64,000 bases of DNA from assembly GCF_001435955.1 (NCBI RefSeq), contig NZ_AYYT01000005.1, positions 1-64,000 of the forward strand, written 5' to 3'. Position 1 is the stretch's first letter. Each line of letters starts with the position of its first letter. The DNA comes from Ligilactobacillus salivarius DSM 20555 = ATCC 11741. Its GTDB lineage: Bacteria; Bacillota; Bacilli; Lactobacillales; Lactobacillaceae. Below are positions 43,174-51,195 of the stretch, one piece after another. Under the pieces are notes generated by a model that did no database searches, was not told the origin of the DNA, and saw nothing but the letters and a program-made list of their open reading frames with translations. Position numbers and translations under genes: made by a program.

Positions 43174-44544
43174 ATGGATTTACCTAAAGAGTTTATTGAG
43201 AAATATCAAAAATTATTGGGCGATGAAGCTGAGGCATTCTTAGCTAGTTTGGATGAAAAAAGCGTGATTGGTTTTCGTCTAAATCCTTTGAAACGTCATT
43301 ATAAAGATGTAGATTATGATTTAACTGCTAGTGTTCCTTTTGCGCAAGATGGATTTATCGGCAAAGTAAGTGGGCGTTCATTAGAACATCAAGCAGGTTA
43401 TGTATATAGTCAAGATTTAAGTGCGATGTATGTAGCGGCAGTGGCAAATGCTCAACCAGGGGATAAGGTGTTGGATTTGTGTGCAGCACCTGGAGGAAAA
43501 TCTACACAACTTGCTGAACAACTCAACAATCAAGGGTTATTGGTAAGTAATGAAATTAATACTAAACGTGCTAAAATCCTAGCAGAAAATATGGAACGTA
43601 TAGGTGCCAAGAATGTAATTATCACTAATGAATCACCAGATAATCTTGCGAAAGTATTCAAGGGATACTTTGACAAGATTGTAGTTGATGCGCCTTGTTC
43701 TGGAGAAGGAATGTTTCGTAAGGATCATAGTGCAGTTAAGTATTGGCATAAGGACTATCCTGCTGAGTGTGCTCGTCGACAGAAATTAATTCTAGAAGAA
43801 GCAATGAAAATGCTCAAAACTGGGGGAGAGTTGGTTTATTCAACTTGTACATTTGCTCCAGAAGAAGACGAGCAAATTGTAGCTTGGTTGTTAGAAAACT
43901 ATGATCTAACTTTAGAACCAATTACTAAATATGATGGTATGGATAGTGGTCGCCCAGAATTTGCAGATGGCAATGAAGACTTAACAAAGACAATTCGTTT
44001 AATGCCACATCATTTTGAAGGTGAGGGACAATTTTTAGCTAAGTTAAAATTTAATGGTGAAGCTGCAAGTGTAGCTAAAAAGAAAGCTAAGAAGAAAAAG
44101 AAAAGCAAAACTATTTCAGCTGATGAATTGGATTTATGGCATAAATTTGTATCTGATTTTTCAAGTCAGGAATTGAATTTTGCTGATCAAGATTTACGTA
44201 TTAATGGCGACTATCTTTACTATTACAATAAAGATTGGTTAGATATTAATAAGTTAAAATATGTTCGACCAGGTTTGATGTTGGGGACTTTCAAGAAGAA
44301 TCGCTTTGAACCTAGTTATGCCTTGGCTTTGGCAGTACAGGAAGCTGCTGAAGAAAATGTAATTGAATTATCTAAAGATCAATGGGCAGAATACGTAGCA
44401 GGTAACACTATATTTTTGAGTGGTAACACTAGAAAAAATGGCTGGTATTTATTACGTTGTGAAGAAAAGAATTTTGCATTTGGCAAATTAGTTAATGGAA
44501 CTATAAAGAACTTTTTCCCTAAAGGATTAAGATTTCAAGCTTGA
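43174..44544 (+). CDS. rsmF: rRNA (cytosine-C5) methyltransferase, RsmF type
   Basis: This 456-residue SAM-dependent enzyme is of the NOL1/NOP2/Sun family. It has the SAM-binding DLCAAPGGKSTQLA near residue 108 and two catalytic Cys, one in DAPCSGEGMF near 173 and one in YSTCTFAPEEDE near 225. A C-terminal RNA-binding (PUA-like) region (about 320-456) follows a Lys-rich stretch. It methylates 16S rRNA. The ribosome binding site is weak; the gene starts nine bases after the permease gene. Confidence 0.9.
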   Translation: MDLPKEFIEKYQKLLGDEAEAFLASLDEKSVIGFRLNPLKRHYKDVDYDLTASVPFAQDGFIGKVSGRSLEHQAGYVYSQDLSAMYVAAVANAQPGDKVLDLCAAPGGKSTQLAEQLNNQGLLVSNEINTKRAKILAENMERIGAKNVIITNESPDNLAKVFKGYFDKIVVDAPCSGEGMFRKDHSAVKYWHKDYPAECARRQKLILEEAMKMLKTGGELVYSTCTFAPEEDEQIVAWLLENYDLTLEPITKYDGMDSGRPEFADGNEDLTKTIRLMPHHFEGEGQFLAKLKFNGEAASVAKKKAKKKKKSKTISADELDLWHKFVSDFSSQELNFADQDLRINGDYLYYYNKDWLDINKLKYVRPGLMLGTFKKNRFEPSYALALAVQEAAEENVIELSKDQWAEYVAGNTIFLSGNTRKNGWYLLRCEEKNFAFGKLVNGTIKNFFPKGLRFQA

Positions 44545-44566
44545 AGCAGGAAAGAAGACTTACTAT

Positions 44567-45082
44567 ATGAGTATCAAAGAAATAAGTAATAGTGCTAAAG
44601 ACATTAAGGCATTACAAGCAATAGCTAAGCAAACTTTTACTGAGACATTTGGTAGTCAAAATACTGCTGAAGATTTGGCGAAGTTTCTCAATGAAGAATA
44701 TGATTTTGACAAGTTAAAAGCTGAAGTGGAAAATCCAGAATCATTTTATTACTTCTATTATTTTGAGGATGAACTTGCGGGGTATTTAAAATTGAATGTT
44801 GGTGCAGCGCAAACAGAATCAGATTATCCAGAAGCGTTAGAAATTCAAAGGATATACGTATTACAAAAATATCAAGGAAAAAGAATTGGTCTAGCTATGA
44901 TGCAACAAGCGTTAGCAGTAGCAGAAGAATTAAAGAAACCCCAAGTTTGGCTAGGTGTTTGGGAAAATAACTTTAAGGCGCAAGCTTTTTATCAAAAATC
45001 TGGTTTCAAAAAAGTTGGCTCACATGATTTTATTTTGGGCGATGATAGACAAACAGATTATATTTTGTTAAAAACTTTATAA
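44567..45082 (+). CDS. GNAT-family N-acetyltransferase
   Basis: This 171-residue GNAT protein shows IQRIYVLQKYQGKRIGLAMM (motif A with Q-x-x-R-I-G, near residue 93) followed by WLGVWENNFKAQAFYQKSGF. It is similar to spermine/spermidine-type acetyltransferases of lactobacilli. A gcaggaaag ribosome binding site lies upstream, somewhat far. It is the last gene before the polysaccharide cluster and is followed by a terminator. Confidence 0.82.
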   Translation: MSIKEISNSAKDIKALQAIAKQTFTETFGSQNTAEDLAKFLNEEYDFDKLKAEVENPESFYYFYYFEDELAGYLKLNVGAAQTESDYPEALEIQRIYVLQKYQGKRIGLAMMQQALAVAEELKKPQVWLGVWENNFKAQAFYQKSGFKKVGSHDFILGDDRQTDYILLKTL

Positions 45083-45090
45083 AGGAATGA

Positions 45091-45122
45091 AGGCTATATC
45101 AGGATTGGTATAGTCTTTTTTC
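45091..45122 (+). terminator. Terminator after the GNAT gene
   Basis: aggctata (45091-45098) / tatagtct (45109-45116) with one G-T pair is followed by six T. Confidence 0.75.
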
Positions 45123-45125
45123 AAG

Positions 45126-45154
45126 TTGTATTATATAAATATCTATACTATAAT
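45126..45154 (+). promoter_or_regulatory. Promoter of the Wzx/Wzy polysaccharide cluster
   Basis: TTGTAT (45126-45131), exactly 17 bases, TATAAT (45149-45154). The start codon of wzd is 230 bases further on, giving a leader of more than 200 bases. Confidence 0.6.
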
Positions 45155-45303
45155 ATATTTAGAAAAAGTAATGTAATTTAAATTATTTAATAGAAGGGAT
45201 TTAGAAAAATTTATTTTAATGAGTGTTAAGGTGTATGTGACTATATAGTTATAATTGGCGATGAGGACAGTTTTAAAAGTAAATAATTTAATTGAATTAG
45301 CTA

Positions 45304-45362
45304 AGCAGTAATCAAAACCATGACTTTATCACTTTAGTTAGGGTTGATTACTGCTTTTTTCA
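45304..45362 (+). terminator. Terminator-like hairpin in the leader of the polysaccharide cluster
   Basis: agcagtaatcaa (45304-45315) pairs perfectly with ttgattactgct (45344-45355) and seven T follow. It lies between the promoter and the first gene, so it must be read through for expression; an attenuator or antitermination site is likely. The 302-base gap 45083-45384 holds nothing else except a 16-codon ATG frame (45261-45311) without a good ribosome binding site, whose end enters the hairpin. Confidence 0.65.
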
Positions 45363-45384
45363 TAATAATTGTTGAGGTGGTAGT

Positions 45385-46128
45385 ATGGATAACATAAAAA
45401 AAGAATATCGAGAACTCGATTTATTCGAAATATTCCAAATGTTATTGCGGCATTGGTGGATAATTTTACTGAGCGGTCTTTTATGCGGATTGGCAGCGTT
45501 TACCTATAGTAAGTTTGCGGTTGTTCCTCAGTATACTTCAGTTACGAAAATCTATCTATCCAATAAGTTAACGGAAAACCAGACTAATCCCACTCCTTCA
45601 ACAGAGTTAATAAAAGACTATGAAGAAATGGTAAAAAGTCGAGCTGTTTTAGAGAATATTATCGAAAAACAGGATCTACGCTATAGTTATGGTGAATTAA
45701 GTAAGAAAGTTAATGCAGAAAATAAAGATGAAACTCAAATCATTAGCATAAGTGTTACTGATCCTAATCCAGTTGTGGCGCAGAGATTGGCCAATAGTAT
45801 TCGCGATGAATCGATTAAACATGTTACAAAAGTTATGAAAGTTATTTCCGTTGGTGTGGTAGATAAAGCCAATTATCCTCAAAGTCAATCATATCCAATT
45901 ACAATAAAATGGATTGAATACGGATTTTTAATTGGTTTTGTATTATCAATTGGGGTACTTTTGATACGCTTCATCTTAGATGACACAATTAAGACAAGCG
46001 AAGATGTTGAAAAGTATCTAGGATTGAGTACCTTAGCTGTAATTCCTAAGATTAGTGATAGTAATAATAAGAAGAAATACTATGGAAATTATGGTAAAGG
46101 TAAGAGCAAACGGAGAAAGAGGGTGTGA
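45385..46128 (+). CDS. wzd: Polysaccharide chain-length regulator / kinase activator (Wzz/CpsC type)
   Basis: This 247-residue membrane protein has two helices (about 26-46 and 175-197) around an extracellular domain, with a Pro-rich segment (YPQSQSYPI) before helix 2, as in Wzz proteins. The basic cytosolic tail is short (ends SKRRKRV). In Gram-positive bacteria this subunit activates the separate tyrosine kinase encoded next. It has a strong gaggtggtag ribosome binding site. It is the first gene of the cluster. Confidence 0.9.
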   Translation: MDNIKKEYRELDLFEIFQMLLRHWWIILLSGLLCGLAAFTYSKFAVVPQYTSVTKIYLSNKLTENQTNPTPSTELIKDYEEMVKSRAVLENIIEKQDLRYSYGELSKKVNAENKDETQIISISVTDPNPVVAQRLANSIRDESIKHVTKVMKVISVGVVDKANYPQSQSYPITIKWIEYGFLIGFVLSIGVLLIRFILDDTIKTSEDVEKYLGLSTLAVIPKISDSNNKKKYYGNYGKGKSKRRKRV

Positions 46129-46132
46129 GTGG

Positions 46133-46795
46133 ATGCAAAAGTTTGAGTTGCGTTTAGATGATATTGATTTTCAAAGTCAAGAATCATTTAAAACTTTAAG
46201 ATTCAATGTTGAATTTTCTGGAGAGAAGAATCAAGTGTTTTATATAACTAGTACATATCCAAATGAAGGTAAAAGTACAGTTTCATTAGAGTTAGCCTTA
46301 GCTTTCTCTGATAATGGAAAAAAAGCATTGTTAATAGATGCGGATTTAAGAAAGTCAGTTTCAAGACAGTTAATTCGTACTGGTAGTATTGAGATGGGAC
46401 TATCAGATTACTTAGTAGGCAGAGCACAATTTGATGATGTGATCGCTCAAAGTAATATAGAAAACTTTAGTATGATATTTTCTGGACCAGTTCCACCTAA
46501 TCCAAGTGAAATATTGGATGGAGAAAGATTTAAGCATTTAATAGAAACTGTTAAAGAAAAATTCGATATTGTTATCATTGATACGCCACCAATGGGAAGT
46601 GTCATTGATGCAGCAGTGATTGCTAAAAATTGTGATGGTGGCATTATTGTAATTAATAGTGGACAAGCTAGTTATCGACAAATTAGAAAAACTAAAGAAC
46701 AATTGGAACGTGCTGATAGTAAAATCATCGGATGTGTCTTAAATAAAGTAGATGCTTCCAATAATGATTACTACTACGGTTACTACCATAAATAA
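46133..46795 (+). CDS. wze: Capsular/exopolysaccharide tyrosine kinase (BY-kinase, CpsD type)
   Basis: This 220-residue kinase has Walker A STYPNEGKSTVSLE near residue 40, Walker A' ALLIDADLRKS near 65 and Walker B IVIIDTPPMG near 148. The C-terminus ends in a tyrosine cluster, NDYYYGYYHK, the usual autophosphorylation site. ATG 46133 has agaggg upstream. The frame is open further upstream, but those codons lie in wzd. The usual phosphatase gene (wzh/cpsB) does not follow. Its stop codon is five bases before a G12 run. Confidence 0.92.
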   Translation: MQKFELRLDDIDFQSQESFKTLRFNVEFSGEKNQVFYITSTYPNEGKSTVSLELALAFSDNGKKALLIDADLRKSVSRQLIRTGSIEMGLSDYLVGRAQFDDVIAQSNIENFSMIFSGPVPPNPSEILDGERFKHLIETVKEKFDIVIIDTPPMGSVIDAAVIAKNCDGGIIVINSGQASYRQIRKTKEQLERADSKIIGCVLNKVDASNNDYYYGYYHK

Positions 46796-46799
46796 GCGT

Positions 46800-46811
46800 G
46801 GGGGGGGGGGG
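46800..46811 (+). repeat. Homopolymer run of 12 G at the ribosome binding site of the dehydratase gene
   Basis: Twelve consecutive G lie in otherwise AT-rich DNA, between the wze stop (46793-46795) and the ATG at 46816. The run itself must serve as the ribosome binding site. Runs of this length change by slipped-strand mispairing. Sequencing error in the length is possible. Confidence 0.9.
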
Positions 46812-46815
46812 AACT

Positions 46816-48630
46816 ATGAATTCTATCAACAAGATAAAATCACTTCCTCAATGGGTGTTTCGAGCATTCTACCTATCTTTGTATGACTTGATAACAGTCA
46901 ATTTTGCTTATTTTATAGTGTTATGGTTACACTATAATTTGAGATACACAACCATCCCCTTAAAGTATTTACAAGCATATCTAAGTTTTGTACCAATATA
47001 CTCTTTATTTACTTTGAGTGTTTTCTATTTTTTGAAATTATATAAGAGTATTTGGAAATACGTTAGTCTGAGTGAAATGAACCGAATATTATTAGCGACA
47101 ATTGTAACAGCGATTTTTCATGGAATCGGTATTACCGTTTTATGCACAAGAATGCCTATTTCCTATTATTTAATGGGACCGCTATTTCAATTTATGTTTA
47201 CCGTGAGTGTAAGGTTTGCATATCGTTTTATTAATTTAGTGAGAAGACGAAAACAAAGAAATGAAAATGCTAAATATAATTCTTTAATTATTGGAGCTGG
47301 TTCAGCAGGTCAAATTATTATTAAAGAACTAGAAAATTCATCAGTAGCACAATCTGTTCCTAAATGTGTAATTGATGATGATCCAAACAAATGGGGTAGA
47401 ATGTTGAAAAATATTCCAATTATAGGTGGACGTGAGAAAATCATTGAAGCAGTTCAAAAATTTGATATCACACAAATTATTTTTACAATACCTTCTGCAA
47501 GTGCTAAAGATAAAAGAGAGATTTTGAATATCTGTAAGGAAACGGATTGTAAGTTATTGACATTGCCAGGAGTGTATCAATTATTAAACGAAGAAGTTTT
47601 CTTACAGCATTTAAAGCCAGTAGCGGTTGAAGATTTATTAGGAAGAGAACCAATAAAGGCAGATTTAGGCCAAATCAAGAAACAAATTCAAGGTAAAGTT
47701 GTATTAATAACTGGTGGTGGAGGCTCAATTGGTTCAGAGCTTTGTCGTCAGATTGCGACCTATGATCCTAAGCAATTAATCGTTTTTGATATCTATGAGA
47801 ATAATGCTTATAGTATTGAACAAGAATTAAAAAGAAACTATCCTAATTTAAATTTAAAAGTTTTAATTGGATCAGTTCGAGATCAAAAAAGAGTAGATGA
47901 TATTTTTTCGAGTTATCGACCAGATATTGTTTATCACGCTGCTGCCCATAAGCATGTTCCATTAATGGAAGGTAGTCCTAATGAAGCAGTTAAAAACAAT
48001 GTTGTTGGTACTTATAACACTTCTAAGGCAGCCTTAAAGTACAATGCTGAACGATTTGTACTAATTAGTACAGATAAGGCAGTTAATCCAACAAATGCAA
48101 TGGGAGCTAGCAAGCGTATTTGTGAGATGATTATTCAAATGATGGATAAAGACAGTCGCAATAGAAAGAAACGAACACAGTTTGTAGCAGTTAGATTTGG
48201 AAATGTTCTAGGCAGTAATGGTTCTGTGATTCCTTTATTCAAGAAACAAATTGCAGCCGGTGGTCCAGTTACAGTAACTCATCCTGATATTATTCGATAT
48301 TTCATGACGATTTCAGAAGCAGTTGGGTTGGTTTTGCAAGCCGGAGCATATGCGGCTGGTGGAGAAATATTTGTTTTAGATATGGGACAACCAATTAAAA
48401 TTGATACTTTAGCACGAAACTTAATTAAGTTATCAGGATTACATCCAGATGAAGATATCGAAATTAAATATATTGGTTTGCGTCCAGGAGAAAAGCTATA
48501 TGAAGAAAAGTTAATGGCTGAAGAAGGATTACAAAAGACTGAAAATCAACTTATCTATATTGGAAAACCAATTCCATTTGATGAGAAGAAATTCTTAAAG
48601 GATTTACAGAGTCTAATTCAAAGTAGTTAA
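46816..48630 (+). CDS. UDP-sugar 4,6-dehydratase, membrane type (PglF/CapD/WbpM family)
   Basis: This protein of about 604 residues has four membrane helices (about 10-120), a first Rossmann-like domain (IIGAGSAGQIII near 152) and a catalytic SDR domain (VLITGGGGSIGSELCRQI quoted in part, near 294; STDKAVNPTNAMGASKR near 415 with the TDK and M-x-x-x-K active site of this family). It should convert UDP-GlcNAc to the 4-keto-6-deoxy sugar. ATG 46816 is taken as the start. A GTG at 46798 is in frame and would put the G run into the coding sequence as glycine codons. Confidence 0.9.
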   Translation: MNSINKIKSLPQWVFRAFYLSLYDLITVNFAYFIVLWLHYNLRYTTIPLKYLQAYLSFVPIYSLFTLSVFYFLKLYKSIWKYVSLSEMNRILLATIVTAIFHGIGITVLCTRMPISYYLMGPLFQFMFTVSVRFAYRFINLVRRRKQRNENAKYNSLIIGAGSAGQIIIKELENSSVAQSVPKCVIDDDPNKWGRMLKNIPIIGGREKIIEAVQKFDITQIIFTIPSASAKDKREILNICKETDCKLLTLPGVYQLLNEEVFLQHLKPVAVEDLLGREPIKADLGQIKKQIQGKVVLITGGGGSIGSELCRQIATYDPKQLIVFDIYENNAYSIEQELKRNYPNLNLKVLIGSVRDQKRVDDIFSSYRPDIVYHAAAHKHVPLMEGSPNEAVKNNVVGTYNTSKAALKYNAERFVLISTDKAVNPTNAMGASKRICEMIIQMMDKDSRNRKKRTQFVAVRFGNVLGSNGSVIPLFKKQIAAGGPVTVTHPDIIRYFMTISEAVGLVLQAGAYAAGGEIFVLDMGQPIKIDTLARNLIKLSGLHPDEDIEIKYIGLRPGEKLYEEKLMAEEGLQKTENQLIYIGKPIPFDEKKFLKDLQSLIQSS

Positions 48631-48701
48631 GAAAATCCTAAGAATATTGAAGCTCAGATGCAAAAAATTGTACCGAACTTCAAGTTTCAGGAGGTGGTAG
48701 G

Positions 48702-49898
48702 ATGAAGCAAAAATTTGAGCCTTTCACAGAAAGAGTTTATTTATCTTCGCCAACAATGCATGGTGAAGAATTAAAGTATATGACAGAAGCCTATCAAACG
48801 AATTGGATGTCGACGATAGGGGCGAATATCGATTCAATTGAAGCTGATGTAGCTAAAAAAATAGGTGTGGGGTACACCGTAGCATTATCATCAGGAACAG
48901 CGGCTTTGCATTTGGCGATGAAACTAGCCAAGATTAAACACGGGGAAAAGGTATTTTGTACAGATATGACCTTTAGCGCTACAGCTAATCCAATAGTTTA
49001 TGAAGGTGGAGTACCTATCTTTATTGATAGTGAGCCTGATACATGGAATATGAGTCCAGAAGCATTAGAAAAAGCTTTTGAATTATATCCAGATGTAAGA
49101 GTAGTTATGTTAGCTCATCTGTACGGAGTACCGGCAAAATTAACAGAAATTAAGGAAATTTGTAGGCAACACAAAGCGATTTTAATAGAAGATGCAGCTG
49201 AGTCTTTAGGGGCAACTTATCAAGGACAACAGACTGGATCATTTGGAGAAATTGGAGTTATTTCTTTTAATGGTAATAAAATTATCACCGGATCTTCAGG
49301 TGGTATGTTACTGACAGATAAGAAAGAATTAGCTGATAAAGCAAGGAAATTATCGACACAAGCTAGAGAAGATGCACCTTGGTATCAGCATAAAGAGATA
49401 GGATACAACTATCGCATGAGTAATGTAATTGCAGGAATAGTTCGAGGACAATTTCCGTATTTAGAAGAACATATTGTCCAAAAGAAGAAAATCTATCAAC
49501 GTTATCAAGCCGGATTGAGTGAATTGCCGGTTAAGATGAATCCTTTTGATAGTGATAAGAGTGAACCTAATTTTTGGTTATCATGTTTAGTGATCGATAA
49601 AGAGGCGATGTGTAAGCAAACTAGGACAGATACCGAAGCTAGTTATATTTCTGAGCAAGGTAAATCTTGTCCGACAGAGATTTTAGAAGCACTGGCTGCC
49701 ATTAACGCAGAGGGGCGTCCAATTTGGAAACCAATGCATCTTCAACCTATTTATGAGAAAAACGTATTTGTTAAAGTTGATGAAAATGGTGTAGATGAAG
49801 ATATTTTTAATCGCGGGTTGTGTTTACCTAGTGATAATAAGATGACTCCAGAACAACAAGATAGAATTATTGATGTAATTAAATCATGTTTTGAGTGA
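48702..49898 (+). CDS. DegT/DnrJ/EryC1/StrS-family sugar aminotransferase (PglE-like)
   Basis: This 398-residue PLP enzyme has SSGTAALHLAMKLA near residue 63, LIEDAAESLGATY near 166 and SFNGNKIITGSSGGM near 191, where the Lys binds PLP. It is the type that aminates 4-keto-6-deoxy nucleotide sugars. Placed directly after the 4,6-dehydratase and before the PglC- and PglD-like genes, it should make UDP-4-amino-4,6-dideoxy-GlcNAc. It has an aggaggtgg ribosome binding site. A 71-base gap precedes it. Confidence 0.9.
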   Translation: MKQKFEPFTERVYLSSPTMHGEELKYMTEAYQTNWMSTIGANIDSIEADVAKKIGVGYTVALSSGTAALHLAMKLAKIKHGEKVFCTDMTFSATANPIVYEGGVPIFIDSEPDTWNMSPEALEKAFELYPDVRVVMLAHLYGVPAKLTEIKEICRQHKAILIEDAAESLGATYQGQQTGSFGEIGVISFNGNKIITGSSGGMLLTDKKELADKARKLSTQAREDAPWYQHKEIGYNYRMSNVIAGIVRGQFPYLEEHIVQKKKIYQRYQAGLSELPVKMNPFDSDKSEPNFWLSCLVIDKEAMCKQTRTDTEASYISEQGKSCPTEILEALAAINAEGRPIWKPMHLQPIYEKNVFVKVDENGVDEDIFNRGLCLPSDNKMTPEQQDRIIDVIKSCFE

Positions 49899-49947
49899 TG
49901 AGAAGTTTGAGTGGGATTTTGAGTGGAAGTTAAGGGGATGATGAAAT

Positions 49948-50595
49948 ATGATCCAGACTACAACCATTAAGCCAAAGGGTTTCTACGAAAGATATATAAA
50001 AAGACTACAAGCTATTGTACTTAGTTTGATTGCGATAATTATACTTTCACCAATTTTGCTAATCACATATTTATTAGTAAGAGTAAAGTTTGGAAAACCT
50101 GCCATTTTTATACAAAAAAGGGTAGGTAAAGATGGAAAAGTATTTGATTTGTATAAATTTAGAACAATGACTAATCAAAGAGGTAAAGATGGAAAATTAT
50201 TACCTGATGATCAACGTTTGACTAGCTTTGGTAAAAAATTACGTAGTACAAGTTTAGATGAATTACCAGAGTTGTTCAATATTTTAAAGGGTGATATGGC
50301 ATTGATTGGACCACGTCCTTTATTAGTGAAGTATTTACCTTTATATAATGATGAACAAGCTAGAAGACATGAAGTAAGACCAGGCTTGACAGGTTATGCT
50401 CAAGTAAACGGACGAAATGCAATTACTTGGGAAGATCGTTTTAAATTAGATGTAGAGTATGTTGATAATGTTACTTTTCTCAATGACTGGAAGATAATTT
50501 TCAAAACTATTAAAACAGTTTTTAAGAGAGAAGGAATATCAGAAAAAGGTTCAGCGACAATGGACGAATTTAAAGGAAATGGGCATAGAGTATGA
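49948..50595 (+). CDS. Initiating phosphoglycosyltransferase (PglC-like, monotopic PGT)
   Basis: This 215-residue enzyme of the bacterial sugar transferase family has one re-entrant N-terminal membrane helix (about 18-40), then KRVGKDGKVFDLYKFRTM near residue 54, SLDELPELFNILKGDMALIG quoted as the catalytic D-E region near 98, and RPGLTGYAQVNGRN near 147. It transfers a sugar phosphate from the UDP-sugar to undecaprenyl phosphate and so starts each repeat unit. It is short, like PglC, rather than the long WbaP type. The start of the next gene overlaps by four bases. Confidence 0.92.
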   Translation: MIQTTTIKPKGFYERYIKRLQAIVLSLIAIIILSPILLITYLLVRVKFGKPAIFIQKRVGKDGKVFDLYKFRTMTNQRGKDGKLLPDDQRLTSFGKKLRSTSLDELPELFNILKGDMALIGPRPLLVKYLPLYNDEQARRHEVRPGLTGYAQVNGRNAITWEDRFKLDVEYVDNVTFLNDWKIIFKTIKTVFKREGISEKGSATMDEFKGNGHRV

Positions 50596-51182
50596 AAAAA
50601 TTAGTTATCCTAGGTGCTGGTGGTCATGGAAAAGTCGTAGCTGATATTGCTGTGAAAAACGGCTATGAAGAAATTGTTTTTTTAGATGATAATAAAACAT
50701 CATGTGCTGGTTTTAGTGTCGTTGGAAAAATAGAAGATGCAGCTAAAATAAAAGGAGATAAATTTGTAGCAATTGGGGATGCAAATCTTCGCCAAAAATT
50801 AATGGAAAAGATTAAGACAGTTACGTTGATCCATCCCCGAGCTACAATCAGCAGAAGGGTAACTATTGGTGAAGGAACAGTGGTGATGGCTGGAGTGGTA
50901 ATCAATTCTGATACTAAGATTGGTAAGGGATGTATTATCAATACTTCAGCTTCGGTTGACCACGATTGTACATTGGATGATTTTGTTCACGTTTCTGTGG
51001 GAGCACATCTAGCGGGAAATGTGAAGGTTGCGACTAGAACTTGGCTAGGGGTTTCAGCCAGTGTTATCAATAATATTGCTATCTGCAAAGATTGCATGAT
51101 AGGTGCTGGAGCAGTAGTCGTTAAAGATATTAATAAAAGTGGAACTTATGTGGGAGTACCAGCTAGACTTTTAACAAGGTAA
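50592..51182 (+). CDS. Sugar O/N-acetyltransferase, left-handed beta-helix (PglD/NeuD-like)
   Basis: This 196-residue protein has an N-terminal Rossmann-like domain (VILGAGGHGKVVADIA) and a hexapeptide-repeat C-terminus (about 85-190: ISRRVTIGEGTVVMAGVVIN, HDCTLDDFVHVSVGAHLAG). PglD N-acetylates the 4-amino sugar to give UDP-diacetyl-bacillosamine. The neighbours (dehydratase, aminotransferase, PglC-like) make this the likely role here. It overlaps the preceding gene (ATGA). Confidence 0.9.
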   Translation: MKKLVILGAGGHGKVVADIAVKNGYEEIVFLDDNKTSCAGFSVVGKIEDAAKIKGDKFVAIGDANLRQKLMEKIKTVTLIHPRATISRRVTIGEGTVVMAGVVINSDTKIGKGCIINTSASVDHDCTLDDFVHVSVGAHLAGNVKVATRTWLGVSASVINNIAICKDCMIGAGAVVVKDINKSGTYVGVPARLLTR

Positions 51183-51195
51183 GAGGTGATTAGTA

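Noticed and set aside
45261-45311. Certain leader peptide gene
   Set aside because: The 16-codon frame has no convincing ribosome binding site and no run of regulatory codons, so it is mentioned only as a possibility.
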